In this document: positions 27,057 to 35,524 of the stretch, piece by piece
How positions within the stretch are numbered: the stretch's first letter is position 1
Layout: each line of letters starts with the position of its first letter
Assembly: GCA_965250215.1 (NCBI GenBank)
Contig: CBDFNN010000001.1
Coordinates: 1 to 52,422 of the forward strand
Direction: 5' to 3'
DNA length: 52,422 nucleotides
Source: CBDFNN01 sp965250215
GTDB taxonomy: Bacteria > Bacteroidota > Rhodothermia > Rhodothermales > DATKEJ01
Position numbers and translations under genes: made by a program
The notes under the pieces: model-generated
Told to the model about the DNA's origin: nothing
Database searches by the model: none
The model's input: the letters and a program-made list of their open reading frames with translations, nothing else

Positions 27057-27488
27057 ATGAGTGATTCAATGTCAACAGAAAAACCGATCGAGATTTTGGA
27101 AATTGTAAGCGAAGAGGTGACTCGTCCTAGAATGGATGGCACAAAGGGAAGTGGCCTCTATGCTGTCCCAGTTAAGTTATCTAGAACACCCTCTCGATAC
27201 TGGGCCAAAGCATTTCTCTACAGTTGGTCACAACCGCCCCGTTGGACAATGATGCACAGACAAGGCATAGCTCGTATTTCTGGCGATAGAATTGTCCTAG
27301 ATGGAACCACCATTGAAGAAGTAAGAGATCATCACCGAGACACTCTTATGCTTTGTGTTAATCAAGCGAGTGAAATGGAAATGGAGTTCAATCTGAAGCA
27401 AGAGCGGAAGAAGCAGCAAGAAAACGAAATGCGAAAGTCGCACGATGAGACAGTAAACAGTATCAGCAAGGAGATCAAATTCGAATGA
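27057..27488 (+). CDS. Hypothetical protein upstream of the DUF4238 gene
   Basis: Start at ATG 27057 (MSDSMSTEK); the longer frame adds ten basic residues of doubtful origin. 143 residues: a beta-rich core (IEILEIVSEEV, GLYAVPVKLSRTPS, RYWAKAFLYSWSQPPRW, ARISGDRIVLDGTTIEEV) and a long Glu/Lys-rich helix at the end. The core pattern, with W/Y positions around SRTPSRYWAKAF, may be a small beta-barrel. It ends 55 bp before DUF4238 in the same direction, so the two may form a unit. Confidence 0.55.
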   Translation: MSDSMSTEKPIEILEIVSEEVTRPRMDGTKGSGLYAVPVKLSRTPSRYWAKAFLYSWSQPPRWTMMHRQGIARISGDRIVLDGTTIEEVRDHHRDTLMLCVNQASEMEMEFNLKQERKKQQENEMRKSHDETVNSISKEIKFE

Positions 27489-27543
27489 GAGCCAAAATGT
27501 CGAGAGGGTATAGATTTGCAATGACTGTTAAGAAGGAGTAACT

Positions 27544-28593
27544 ATGGGTTCTCATCACCACTATGTTCCTCAGCTCTACCTGCGTCTATTTGGCCTCACC
27601 AGGGGAGGTAAACAAGTTCGGCAGTTCATTATAGAGAAGGAGCGCTATGTTGCCTCTAGTTCAATAAAGAATCAATGTCAGAAGAAATACTTTTATGGCA
27701 AGACGCAGTTGATGGAGGAAACTCTTTCAAACATTGAATCGGTTGCTGGGGCGATTCTACAAGAGATAGTTGCTGAGCAATCTCTGCCTCAGAAAACGTC
27801 CAAGGAGCGCAATGTGCTCTTATTCTTTTTAGCCCTTCAAGCGCAACGAACGAAATATGCAGTCGAGTACCGTCAAGACCATTATGACGAATTCAATGCA
27901 ATGAAGAGAGGTTTTCAAATCTATGCCAAAGGAATGGGAGCGATTTTCTCTGAGGAAGGGGAGTGTAGTGAAGACCTCTTTGACCCTGTGGTGGAGTCTT
28001 TAAAATGTACTTGGCCTATTGTGAAGTGTATTCAAGATCTCAAAGCGAGGCTTCTTTTGGCACCGGCAAATTCTGAATTCATCACTTCTGATCATCCCAT
28101 CCAGTTGTATAACTCGTATTGTCAGAAATCAAAGACAGGCGGCGAAACTGGGTATGCATCAACAGGTCTCCAGATATTTTATCCAATATCTCCAAGACAA
28201 TGCCTTCTTCTTTTTGATCGCGATATTTATAAAGTCGGAAGACCAAATTCTAGTAAACCAATTCCGATTTGTAAATCTGATGTAGACGATATCAACGCTT
28301 TGCAATATGTAGGTGCAGACGAAAACCTATATTTTTCTGGCGATTTGGGAGAGGCCTATTTTAGAAAGCTAAAAGTTGGTCGAAAAAAAGCAAGAGAACT
28401 CTCTAGAGTAGCAAGGAATGATCAAGTGTTGTCAAAATATTCTGTTCTACGTAAGAATGTGACGGTGATGCCTAGCATGCGATTAAACCTAACATTCATG
28501 TCGATTCGTAGAGACACTAGGCGGCTGGTGTTGCGAGACAGACCGAAATACAAAAGACGGGGGACGGAGCGTCTTTATCAGAGAGTTTCTTGA
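27544..28593 (+). CDS. DUF4238 family protein
   Basis: 349 residues that open with the DUF4238 hallmark HHYVPQLYLRLF, followed by a strand pair (VRQFIIEK ... ASSSIKNQCQKKYFYGK), a helix containing E-x-x-L-x-x-x-E, and a DHP motif (FITSDHPIQLY) near residues 178-188, then a IFYPISPRQCLLLF strand set. This is the standard order of that family, whose biochemical role is not established; members are common in variable genome islands. The conserved histidines and Asp of HHY and SDHP could form a metal or catalytic site. C-terminal 70 residues are basic. Intact. Confidence 0.8.
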   Translation: MGSHHHYVPQLYLRLFGLTRGGKQVRQFIIEKERYVASSSIKNQCQKKYFYGKTQLMEETLSNIESVAGAILQEIVAEQSLPQKTSKERNVLLFFLALQAQRTKYAVEYRQDHYDEFNAMKRGFQIYAKGMGAIFSEEGECSEDLFDPVVESLKCTWPIVKCIQDLKARLLLAPANSEFITSDHPIQLYNSYCQKSKTGGETGYASTGLQIFYPISPRQCLLLFDRDIYKVGRPNSSKPIPICKSDVDDINALQYVGADENLYFSGDLGEAYFRKLKVGRKKARELSRVARNDQVLSKYSVLRKNVTVMPSMRLNLTFMSIRRDTRRLVLRDRPKYKRRGTERLYQRVS

Positions 28594-28626
28594 CGAAGCT
28601 CAAAGCAGAGTGTAGGATGTGTATAT

Positions 28627-28887
28627 ATGACAGTAGACACCCTCAAAATTGTAGATATATTTCGTAAGGCAGGAGTGAAGCCCGAAGTTGCAGAAGCTCA
28701 TGCCAAAGCTTTTCGTGAGGTAGTGCAAGAAGACCTTGCTACCAAAGCAGATATCGATTCACTTAAGAGCGAAATAGATCTCCTTCAAAGCAACCTTGAG
28801 AATAAGATCAGCGGATCGAAAATCGAAATAATTGGCTATATCGTAGCAGCAATCGCGATCATCGAGTTCTTAGGACGCGCACTTTAG
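28627..28887 (+). CDS. Small coiled-coil protein with C-terminal membrane helix
   Basis: 86 residues: a head (LKIVDIFRKAGVKPEVAEAHAKAF), a charged coiled-coil stretch with ATKADIDSLKSEIDLLQSNLENK, and a terminal hydrophobic helix (IIGYIVAAIAIIEFL). This organisation recalls DUF1640/CCDC90-type proteins. It resembles the protein at 22047 and is followed at once by a shortened copy of its head at 28892. Confidence 0.6.
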   Translation: MTVDTLKIVDIFRKAGVKPEVAEAHAKAFREVVQEDLATKADIDSLKSEIDLLQSNLENKISGSKIEIIGYIVAAIAIIEFLGRAL

Positions 28888-28891
28888 TTCT

Positions 28892-28999
28892 ATGGCTGTT
28901 GACACAATGCAAATATTAGAGACCCTTACTAAAGCTGGGGTTAACTACAAAGAAGCAGAGGTACACGCACTAATTCTAGAGAAGATGTTTTCCAAATAG
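28892..28999 (+). CDS. 35-aa truncated paralogue of the preceding gene
   Basis: The frame begins MAVDTMQILETLTKAGV and matches the start of the 28627 protein (MTVDTLKIVDIFRKAGV), including the A/E-rich region after it. It stops after 35 residues, before any coiled coil or membrane helix, two bases before the convergent gene's stop. Either a tandem duplication cut by the neighbouring region, or a short stand-alone peptide. Confidence 0.45.
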   Translation: MAVDTMQILETLTKAGVNYKEAEVHALILEKMFSK

Positions 29000-29197
29000 C
29001 TATTCTTCGTTTTTGGTTTTCTTCACAGGTCGGGGTGACGCTTGTGGTTCATACACAGCTTCTGACTTTTTTTCGGTGTCTTCGTAGGGCCGTGTAACAG
29101 GCACCACAACCACCTTTTTTTCTAGCTTTTTAATTGCCTGTACAAAAGGCTCTTTAATGTTCTTTTTTGGTGTTTCGTCGTTTTCAAATTCACTCAT
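29000..29197 (-). CDS. Small charged protein, last gene of a three-gene cluster
   Basis: 65 residues, strongly charged and Pro/Lys-rich (FENDETPKKNIKEPF, KKLEKKVVVVPVTRPYEDTEKK) with no hydrophobic segment; likely disordered. It starts two bases after the stop of the membrane protein at 29199, so it is translated from the same mRNA. Function unknown. Confidence 0.5.
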   Translation of the reverse strand: MSEFENDETPKKNIKEPFVQAIKKLEKKVVVVPVTRPYEDTEKKSEAVYEPQASPRPVKKTKNEE

Positions 29198-29198
29198 T

Positions 29199-29732
29199 TT
29201 AATATGGGTTTATTGCATTAGTTAAGTTGTGCGCCGCGAACCACACGAAAAGGCAAATGGCAACCGAAAAACAAAATAAAGAGGATCTCTTCATTAATCG
29301 AACACAAGCGTTGCTTTCATCCATTTGGCTGGCCAAAGCGGCAAGACGTTGTTTTATCTCGTTGTCATCTTCTTTATAAATTTGGTCAATTAATAGATCC
29401 TGTCGATCAATATTTAACTTGTAGGCTGTTTCACTACGTAGATGACTCCAGGTGATAATAACGACAGCTGCCAGAAGGAGCGCCCAGCAGAAATACAGGG
29501 GCATCGTCATTTTCACTGGGATATCGGCTCTAAACAATACGCCAAGAAAGGAGAGCGAGAATCCCAGCGTTGAGGCAGATAGGGTCAACAATGCCCGAAT
29601 GAACCCATCACCACTTTTCTGTCGGAGATCAACACTCTGTGACCGATGATCGAGGAGCTCTTTCTTTCTTTCTCGCTCCCATATTAGAAGCTCTTCACTT
29701 TTTGCTTCATCCTTTTCATCAGCCACTACCAT
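29199..29732 (-). CDS. Membrane protein with helical cytoplasmic linker
   Basis: 177 residues. A charged helical N-terminus (about 1-45) leads into two membrane helices (ALLTLSASTLGFSLSFLGVLF and MPLYFCWALLLAAVVIITW), a cytoplasmic helical stretch (YKLNIDRQDLLIDQIYKEDDNEIKQRLAAL), and a third membrane helix near the end (SLFCFSVAICLFVWFAAHNL). It overlaps the 3' end of the upstream gene at 29726-29732, so the cluster 30232-29000 is an operon. Family unknown. Confidence 0.6.
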   Translation of the reverse strand: MVVADEKDEAKSEELLIWERERKKELLDHRSQSVDLRQKSGDGFIRALLTLSASTLGFSLSFLGVLFRADIPVKMTMPLYFCWALLLAAVVIITWSHLRSETAYKLNIDRQDLLIDQIYKEDDNEIKQRLAALASQMDESNACVRLMKRSSLFCFSVAICLFVWFAAHNLTNAINPY

Positions 29733-30232
29733 ATTTCTAAACTTCCTTTACTTTTTGTATTGACTTTCGAGAAATCCTGTCCAAGTTCATCCATTGTCAT
29801 TTCAACCCCAGCAAGAACGCACTGGTGGACGCCAGTGACGTAAGAAGTCAATTCCTCCTCATCGAACAAGTTCATTCCGTAGGAAAAGCCGGTAAAGTCT
29901 CCGGTCAATTTCGATGCAGCGACACTTTTAAAGAAGCCTGGCTCCACCGTCACGTACCAAGAAACAGACAAGTCGGTGCCATAATCGCGCGCGCCGACAT
30001 ACATTTTGTGATCCTTAAGGGTGGTGCTTTGAACAAGTAACAACACCCGCTTCTTTCCTAAAATAAAACCCCCGGACTTTACGACTTCCTCGTTCCAGGT
30101 GAGCCCCGGATAAGCCCGTTCTTGCAACATGGATTTTGTGTGGTTGAGAATATTCTCTCCTCGACCTTGGCCACTAAATACGAGGTGGTGCCACTTAGAT
30201 GAGATTTGAGCTTCAGAGATCTTCTTTGCCAT
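29726..30232 (-). CDS. Hypothetical soluble protein, first gene of the three-gene cluster
   Basis: 168 residues, no signal peptide. Beta-strands with basic and aromatic residues (KWHHLVFSGQGRGENIL, GGFILGKKRVLLLVQSTTLKD, SVSWYVTVEPGFFKSV) alternate with an acidic C-terminal half (FDEEELTSYVTG, MTMDELGQDFSKV). Not recognised. The linked membrane protein and small charged protein suggest a membrane-associated complex. Confidence 0.55.
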   Translation of the reverse strand: MAKKISEAQISSKWHHLVFSGQGRGENILNHTKSMLQERAYPGLTWNEEVVKSGGFILGKKRVLLLVQSTTLKDHKMYVGARDYGTDLSVSWYVTVEPGFFKSVAASKLTGDFTGFSYGMNLFDEEELTSYVTGVHQCVLAGVEMTMDELGQDFSKVNTKSKGSLEIW

Positions 30233-30343
30233 GATGGTGTCGTTTGGTGGATGCGCGCCTCAAGAGCGACGCAAAGATAGAGTGCTTAGCTATAAGGCGA
30301 CAAAAAGAGGCCAGTTAGATCATTCCGTTTCTGAAGTGTACGA

Positions 30344-31219
30344 TTAAGCTATTTTGCGCAATTGATCGTCATTGGCATCGAGGACGTGCCAGATAGGGGA
30401 GAAGATGTTTTCTTCGCTTATGGAGTCAAGAGGAGCCAACCAGAAGGCCTTATACAACTTCGGCGCATGGCTCCCAAGCATCTCACGCATGTTTTGTATT
30501 CGTTTTTCTGTTGTGGTCGCAATCAACAGCCTAAAGGAAGAAAAAGGAAGGGAGTCGAAGTCTTGCGCATAACCCTTGAACTTTCCTTCTTCGGCTAAGC
30601 CCTCGTAGAAGCGAATCATTTTCAGGATTCCTTTTTCTGGATTGGTGATCGTTTCGGTGCCCCGATCGATCTCGAGAAAGAAGAGCTTTGGTTTCTCCGT
30701 TCGAAGAGCAAAGACTCCGTCCGGAGCATGCGTTATTTTGACACCTGGTTGATTGATATCGAAGACTACGTCTTTTACATATTTGCTAACCCTTCCAGAA
30801 AGATGCTTCTTTCCATAGTGCTCCGGAATAAAACCGAGATAGTCCACACCTATGGACAATCTAGACGCCAGAGTTAGTGATATCCGGAAATCAGAAATCC
30901 CCGCAAAGTGCTTCATGAAGTAGTAGTCCTTCGGCGGCTTGCTTCCAGCCTTCCAAGTGAGCTCGGTAATAGGCACTCCAAGTAAATGAGAAATGTGTTT
31001 TGCGCCAGGCTTGGTGATCCGGTAGATCGCTTCATTTATGTTTGGTACCCGAAATGGCGCCACATACTTGGCTGTTGTCAAGCGCTGTAATCTGCGCTGA
31101 GCCGTCCGGAGCGAAGGGAAGTGCAGGCGTGCAACCTGGCTCGTTGTCAGATAGCGATACTTGTAGACTGAAAGGATGAGCTCGCTGTCTCTTTCGGTGA
31201 GTTGAATCGGATTCTGCAT
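30344..31219 (-). CDS. Replication-relaxation family protein (wHTH plus nuclease-like domain)
   Basis: 291 residues. Residues about 8-75 are a winged helix (LTERDSELILSVYKYRYLTTSQVARLHF, LRTAQRRLQRLTTAKYV). The rest carries the conserved HAPDGVFAL ... LFFLEIDRGTET block, a PD-x(n)-E-x-D arrangement like that of PD-(D/E)XK-type enzymes. The same block occurs in the paralogue at 40121 (YFPDFFLP ... YLIEIDTGTET). The family is associated with plasmid relaxation and with TraG/HerA-type ATPases. It is divergent from the 31236 gene with only 16 bp between the start codons, so a shared operator is likely. No classical MOB relaxase is seen nearby. Confidence 0.75.
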   Translation of the reverse strand: MQNPIQLTERDSELILSVYKYRYLTTSQVARLHFPSLRTAQRRLQRLTTAKYVAPFRVPNINEAIYRITKPGAKHISHLLGVPITELTWKAGSKPPKDYYFMKHFAGISDFRISLTLASRLSIGVDYLGFIPEHYGKKHLSGRVSKYVKDVVFDINQPGVKITHAPDGVFALRTEKPKLFFLEIDRGTETITNPEKGILKMIRFYEGLAEEGKFKGYAQDFDSLPFSSFRLLIATTTEKRIQNMREMLGSHAPKLYKAFWLAPLDSISEENIFSPIWHVLDANDDQLRKIA

Positions 31220-31235
31220 GTGCTAGAATACGGAC

Positions 31236-31538
31236 ATGGAAAAAGAACCAACAAATCAAGAGATCTATTCTGTTCTTCAGGACATTCAAAAGAGCATGGC
31301 CACGAAAGAAGAGATGGTCGAGGGCTTTGCTATTGTCTCCAAGAGCTTCACAACACTCGAGGAGAAGTTAGACAAGACGAAAGAGGATCTTACAGAATTG
31401 ATCAAAGAAAAGGAGTCGGGACTATTAGGCGCGGTCGATGCCCACACAAATAAACATCCAGCTGATCACACTTCCCACGAAAGCCGCATAACAAAACTAG
31501 AACGACACCTTGGTTTTGAAGAAATAATTGCCGCCTAA
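31236..31538 (+). CDS. Small coiled-coil protein
   Basis: 100 residues, mostly heptad-like helix (IYSVLQDIQKSMATKEEMVEG, FTTLEEKLDKTKEDLTELIKEK), then a short His-containing turn and helix (HTNKHPADHTSHESRITKLERHLG). No membrane segment. It starts 17 bp from the divergent replication-relaxation gene and is followed two bases later by the zinc-ribbon gene at 31541. Role unknown. Confidence 0.55.
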   Translation: MEKEPTNQEIYSVLQDIQKSMATKEEMVEGFAIVSKSFTTLEEKLDKTKEDLTELIKEKESGLLGAVDAHTNKHPADHTSHESRITKLERHLGFEEIIAA

Positions 31539-31540
31539 GA

Positions 31541-31738
31541 ATGACAATCAAATACTGTGATATTTGTCAAAATCCCATTGAAGGGACGGAGGTCTCAGCA
31601 GGAATTAGCTTCTATGCCATCGAAGTTTGCCAAAACTGTGGCGCCTCGGTCGTTGAGTTTATAAAAGAGAACAAGCAATCCTTTAGGGAGCGTTTCCCGC
31701 AAGGATGTGAACGGCTTGAATTTGATGGGACTCTATAA
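31541..31738 (+). CDS. Small zinc-ribbon protein
   Basis: 65 residues with two Cys-x-x-Cys knuckles (CDICQNPIEG at 6-15 and CQNCGAS at 30-36) flanking a short beta hairpin, the standard rubredoxin-like zinc ribbon. The C-terminal half is a helix ending in acidic residues. Co-transcribed with the coiled-coil gene before it. It probably mediates protein or nucleic-acid contact. Confidence 0.6.
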   Translation: MTIKYCDICQNPIEGTEVSAGISFYAIEVCQNCGASVVEFIKENKQSFRERFPQGCERLEFDGTL

Positions 31739-31830
31739 ACCGCCTCTCTGGCGTTGTAGAATATGGCGATGTCGCGAAATAGATATTGTGCGACTAGCTG
31801 CCCTTATGCGCCATAGAAGCCGACATTCAT

Positions 31831-32505
31831 TTACTCTCCTCGCAGATGATTAAAGAGCTCTTCTGGAGTCATTTTAGCATCCAAAACATCTCTGGCCTCT
31901 TTCTCTGATTGAAATTCGAAATACAACTCGTCTGTCATTAACTCAAGTGGGATTCCTGATAAGGACAGGGTTATATCACCAATGTATCCTCGGCATATCT
32001 TTAAAAGCTCTTCAAGCTCTTCGAAATATAGATGCTCGTCCTCCTCTTTTATCTCATTTGATGCCTTCATTTCATTATGAGCAATCATGAGATTTCGCTG
32101 TGCGTTCGCTCTTTGTATGAGATTACTGATTGCACTGGATCGTCGTCTTTTCGGCGGAATAGTTGTGATCCCTGAAGGATTAATTCTCCTCAGACGCCTG
32201 ACTTGATTGTCGAGTTTTGGAAGGGTGTCACCGCTGTCTTCCAGCAATGCCTTTATCTTGACTAGTGTGTGTTCCCAGAAAATGTTGGGAACGAGGCTTA
32301 TGAAGGCGCCTAATATTTTTCGTTGCTTTGTTTTTGCATCCCAAACCAACTTTGCGACGCGGTAAGACTCTTCAGCGTGCATGTATTCATTGAGCAAGAA
32401 CCCGAACAGTTCTTCTGAAAGCTCCTCTGCCCTCTGGAATTTACTATTTTCAATAGCTTGTCCGAGAACCTTCGTTGTATTCTCTACATTTCTCCCTTTA
32501 CTCAA
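31831..32505 (-). CDS. HEPN-domain protein (AbiU2-like candidate RNase)
   Basis: 224 residues, largely helical. Residues 137-143 read RNLMIAH, the R-x5-H motif (with an adjacent N) of HEPN ribonucleases, preceded by a helix with a F-W-E-H-T segment and a KIKALLED stretch, as in AbiU2-type HEPN proteins. Catalysis would be RNA cleavage, used in abortive-infection or toxin-antitoxin systems. The ORF ends in an acidic helical region. It stands next to the PIN toxin/antitoxin pair on the same strand, so the two may form a defence or addiction cluster. No obvious antitoxin partner of its own is apparent. Confidence 0.65.
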   Translation of the reverse strand: MSKGRNVENTTKVLGQAIENSKFQRAEELSEELFGFLLNEYMHAEESYRVAKLVWDAKTKQRKILGAFISLVPNIFWEHTLVKIKALLEDSGDTLPKLDNQVRRLRRINPSGITTIPPKRRRSSAISNLIQRANAQRNLMIAHNEMKASNEIKEEDEHLYFEELEELLKICRGYIGDITLSLSGIPLELMTDELYFEFQSEKEARDVLDAKMTPEELFNHLRGE

Positions 32506-32527
32506 TTCTACCTGCCAGTATTAACAA

Positions 32528-32977
32528 TCAAGAGATGCTTACTAAGTCGTCGAGAAGCAATATTTCCGACGATGTAAAGCCAACCCATTTTTTGTCATTT
32601 GTTATAAACACGTCGCAATCGAAACTTTCCCCAGCTGCTACATGAATTGCATCGGGTGTTTTAGCTGACGAACGCGCACGTATTTCTGCTGCCCGAATTA
32701 GATGTGCACGTGATATTGGAAGCAACGAGAAATTAGGTCTGCTTTGAAGCAGTTGCAGATATGTCCTTTCGAGTGACTTATTATTGTCCCGCTTGGGATG
32801 AGTCAGGGTTTCTGTAAGAGATAGCTCGCTCGTGACTCCTTTAATATGCCCCTCTTGGATAGCCAATAAAATTTCTGTTGCCACCTCCAAGTACTTTTCG
32901 TACGCATCGACGGCATAGATAAAGACACTAGCATCTAGATAGACCTTCTTTCCTTTGAGGTCGTCTAGGAATCCCAT
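32528..32977 (-). CDS. PIN-domain toxin (VapC-like RNase)
   Basis: 149 residues with all four acidic positions expected for a PIN nuclease: Asp15 (KVYLDASVFIY), Glu in SELSLTETL, Asp in TPDAIHVA and Asp in FITND. It would cleave RNA with Mg2+. Its start overlaps the antitoxin frame by 13 nt (32965-32977), which makes translational coupling likely. It is longer than typical VapC (about 130) by a short N-terminal extension (MGFLDDLKGKK). Complete. Confidence 0.85.
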   Translation of the reverse strand: MGFLDDLKGKKVYLDASVFIYAVDAYEKYLEVATEILLAIQEGHIKGVTSELSLTETLTHPKRDNNKSLERTYLQLLQSRPNFSLLPISRAHLIRAAEIRARSSAKTPDAIHVAAGESFDCDVFITNDKKWVGFTSSEILLLDDLVSIS

Positions 32978-33192
32978 GAATCGCGCTCAGCTTCTAAGTA
33001 GCGATCTGCTTCTTCTGGGCTCTTGAACCCTCCCCTCCCTTTTCCAGCACCAATGAATGACGTTAGTGGGGGCAGTTCTTCTTGCTTCTCTTCTCTGGAG
33101 AGGTCTTCTAGTATTGTTCGAGCATAACTATCCTGCTTCCGCCGAGGAAGCAGATCTAGCTTGGCAAATGCCTTTTTTAGAAGTGTTGTCAT
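32965..33192 (-). CDS. Antitoxin of the PIN toxin
   Basis: 75 residues: a helical N-terminus (MTTLLKKAFAKLDLLPRRKQD), then a charged linker and a toxin-binding tail (GGFKSPEEADRYLEAERDSWD). Order and 13-nt overlap with the PIN gene identify the pair. The N-terminus is not a known ribbon-helix-helix or AbrB fold. The first 13 residues and upstream flank are duplicated in the broken gene at 16758-17019. Confidence 0.75.
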   Translation of the reverse strand: MTTLLKKAFAKLDLLPRRKQDSYARTILEDLSREEKQEELPPLTSFIGAGKGRGGFKSPEEADRYLEAERDSWDS

Positions 33193-33240
33193 ATGAACCT
33201 AATTCTAGTCAAAAAGCTTACGATGATCAAGTCATCAAGT

Positions 33241-33471
33241 TTACGAACCCTTCTTTTCTAGGTCTCGATCATCTCGCATTAACTCGTCTGTAGTGACCTT
33301 AAACAAGAGAGCTATACGCAGAATAAGTTCTGCAGTGGGCTTTTTAGTACTCGACTCTAGCTCGCTGATATAGCCCTGGTTCTTATAACCCAGCCTATCG
33401 GCTAAGATACCCTGGGTAAGCTTGGCTTCCTCACGCAATTGCTTCAGCTTTTCTCCGAACCGGTCAATCAT
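33241..33471 (-). CDS. XRE-family transcriptional regulator
   Basis: 76 residues: a complete HTH-XRE domain (EKLKQLREEAKLTQGILADRLGYKNQGYISELES) followed by short helices and a KKPTAELILRIALLFKV segment. The second helix to recognition helix spacing is standard. Located 48 bp upstream of the antitoxin in the same direction, so it may repress the TA operon, and it is divergent from the cell-surface gene at 33581. No ligand domain. Confidence 0.85.
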   Translation of the reverse strand: MIDRFGEKLKQLREEAKLTQGILADRLGYKNQGYISELESSTKKPTAELILRIALLFKVTTDELMRDDRDLEKKGS

Positions 33472-33580
33472 TTCCTGCTTTTCTAGTTGATCGACCTCAA
33501 CCTATCTCATATATTATCTCCAGTAGAGATATCTCTATTAGAAATACTATCCTTGTCCCGATTCCTCAAACAGAAGCATC

Positions 33581-35485
33581 ATGCACCGAATTACTTTTAC
33601 TCTGTCAATCCTGTTGTGCAACGTCATGGTGTTGCAAGGCCAGGCAACAACAACCGTCAACACGCTCGCGGATGAAAATGGTAGCGGCACAGATTGCTCG
33701 CTACGAGAAGCAATTACGGCGGCCAACTCAGATGCTCCGTTTGGAGGTTGTCCGGGGTCAACACAAACTTATAGAATTGACTTCAGCGTCAATGGGACTA
33801 TTAACCTAACGGAGGGACAGATCGATGTTGTTACCGGCAATCTTGGCAACACAAGGCTGTTAAGAATTGACGGTGGAGAAAATACGGTGGTGGCGACTCC
33901 CTTAGAACGAATCTTTCGAGTCGAGGGTGATTGGCTTGTTCTAAGGAATTTGAACTTAACCGGAGGAGACGTATCTGGAGAAACGGGCCTTGATGCGGTT
34001 GGTGGCGCGATATATCACGGGTCTGGAACGCTGCAGATCGTTGACTCTCGTATCTATTCGAACTTGGCCGCCTCGGGTGGCGGAGTTTATTCCTCCGGCC
34101 AATTGACGTTTGTCTATTCAGAAGTGACAGGCAACCAATCCTTATTTGGCGGAGGCGGCATCTACTCATCGAGCACGGCTGGAGTGTATCTAGACTTGCA
34201 AAATAGTACGGTAAGCGGGAATGTCGCTGGAAACGGTGCAGGAGGAGGATTGAACATCCAACCAGACCCTAACGGCACAAGCACGGCGTATATGTCGAAC
34301 TCAACGGTCTCCGGAAACAGCAGCTCTATTTGTGGCGGATTGATCACGTCTCGCCAAATGGTGATTGATACAAGCACCATTTCTGGCAACCTGCTTGGTG
34401 GCGGGCTATGCAACTATGGTTATGGACGGTGGGTGCAGATTATGGCTTCAACGATCGCAGACAACTCGGCTTCTTTTGACGGAGGAGGATTGTCCATTGT
34501 GGGGACTCAGGGCGAGCCTTCACCATACATTTCTCTATACAATACGATCGTAGCTGGTAACGCGTCAGCTTCTGTCCCAGACATCTATACGAGCTCGTTA
34601 GGCTTCTATCAAAGCAATGGGTTCAATCTGATCGGTGACCCAGGAGCCGTTACGACCTTTGTTGACGGAGCCAACAATGACTTGGTGGGAATTGCGTCCC
34701 CCTTACTTGGGCCCTTGGCAGACAATGGGGGCCCAACAGAAACCCATGCCTTGTTGACTGGAAGCCCCGCGATCGATTCCGGAGAATGCGTAATGACCAA
34801 TTTTACCGAGCATGATCAGCGTCATTTTGGTCGTACGACAAGTGGGCCCCGCGCCGTCGATGGCGATAACAATGGCTCTATTATATGTGACAGAGGCTCC
34901 TTTGAATTTGATGCCACTTCCCTTCCTGTGGAGCTCGTTTCGTTTGTGGCCTCGTCCGTTGGGAGTGATATTACCTTGCAATGGAAAACGGCTAGTGAGA
35001 GAAACAACGCAGGGTTTGAGGTTGAGGAACTGAATGTCAACGGTAATTTCGACTCGGTTGATTATATCGAAGGAGCAGGGACAACAACCGAGACGCGATC
35101 TTATGAGCTCACCTTACAAGGTGTCTCAAGTGGCAAACATGTCTTCCAGCTAAAGCAAGTCGACTATGATGGTTCGTTTTCTTATTCAAATGAAGTCGAA
35201 GTTGTTGTAGACATCCCAACTGGATTTAGCGTCAGCGACGTTTTTCCCAACCCATTTTCGGCCACAGCTTCAATTCACATTGTGGGATCAATTGAGCAAG
35301 ATATTTCTGTGGCTGTGATTGATCTTCTTGGCAGAGACGTCGAAACAATCTACGAAGGAAGAATAGGCGCAAACGAACGAAAGAACCTCGTAATCAAGCG
35401 CTCGGGGCTCTCAGCGGGGCATTATTTAGTGCGTATCTCAGGTCTCCGTGAGAAAGTAGTTCGGTTGTTTACTGTAGTTAAATGA
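33581..35485 (+). CDS. Secreted beta-helix protein with T9SS sorting domain
   Basis: 634 residues. The N-terminal signal peptide is MHRITFTLSILLCNVMVLQGQA. It is followed by a CSLREAI motif and a long right-handed parallel beta-helix with repeated NSTVSGN-type turns (STVSGNVAGNGAGGG, NSTVSGNSSS, TIADNSASFDGGG), the layout of surface adhesins and choice-of-anchor proteins. Residues about 420-500 contain a VELVSFVAS Ig-like domain. The last 80 residues are a type-A Por/T9SS tail with PNPFSATASIHI, a VIDLLGRDV strand and ending in LSAGHYLVRI. The protein is exported through Sec, then T9SS. It points to a Bacteroidota/Rhodothermota/Balneolota host. Confidence 0.8.
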   Translation: MHRITFTLSILLCNVMVLQGQATTTVNTLADENGSGTDCSLREAITAANSDAPFGGCPGSTQTYRIDFSVNGTINLTEGQIDVVTGNLGNTRLLRIDGGENTVVATPLERIFRVEGDWLVLRNLNLTGGDVSGETGLDAVGGAIYHGSGTLQIVDSRIYSNLAASGGGVYSSGQLTFVYSEVTGNQSLFGGGGIYSSSTAGVYLDLQNSTVSGNVAGNGAGGGLNIQPDPNGTSTAYMSNSTVSGNSSSICGGLITSRQMVIDTSTISGNLLGGGLCNYGYGRWVQIMASTIADNSASFDGGGLSIVGTQGEPSPYISLYNTIVAGNASASVPDIYTSSLGFYQSNGFNLIGDPGAVTTFVDGANNDLVGIASPLLGPLADNGGPTETHALLTGSPAIDSGECVMTNFTEHDQRHFGRTTSGPRAVDGDNNGSIICDRGSFEFDATSLPVELVSFVASSVGSDITLQWKTASERNNAGFEVEELNVNGNFDSVDYIEGAGTTTETRSYELTLQGVSSGKHVFQLKQVDYDGSFSYSNEVEVVVDIPTGFSVSDVFPNPFSATASIHIVGSIEQDISVAVIDLLGRDVETIYEGRIGANERKNLVIKRSGLSAGHYLVRISGLREKVVRLFTVVK

Positions 35486-35524
35486 TAGAGGAAGAAAGCC
35501 GACCAATGTGGTTTTACCAGCATC

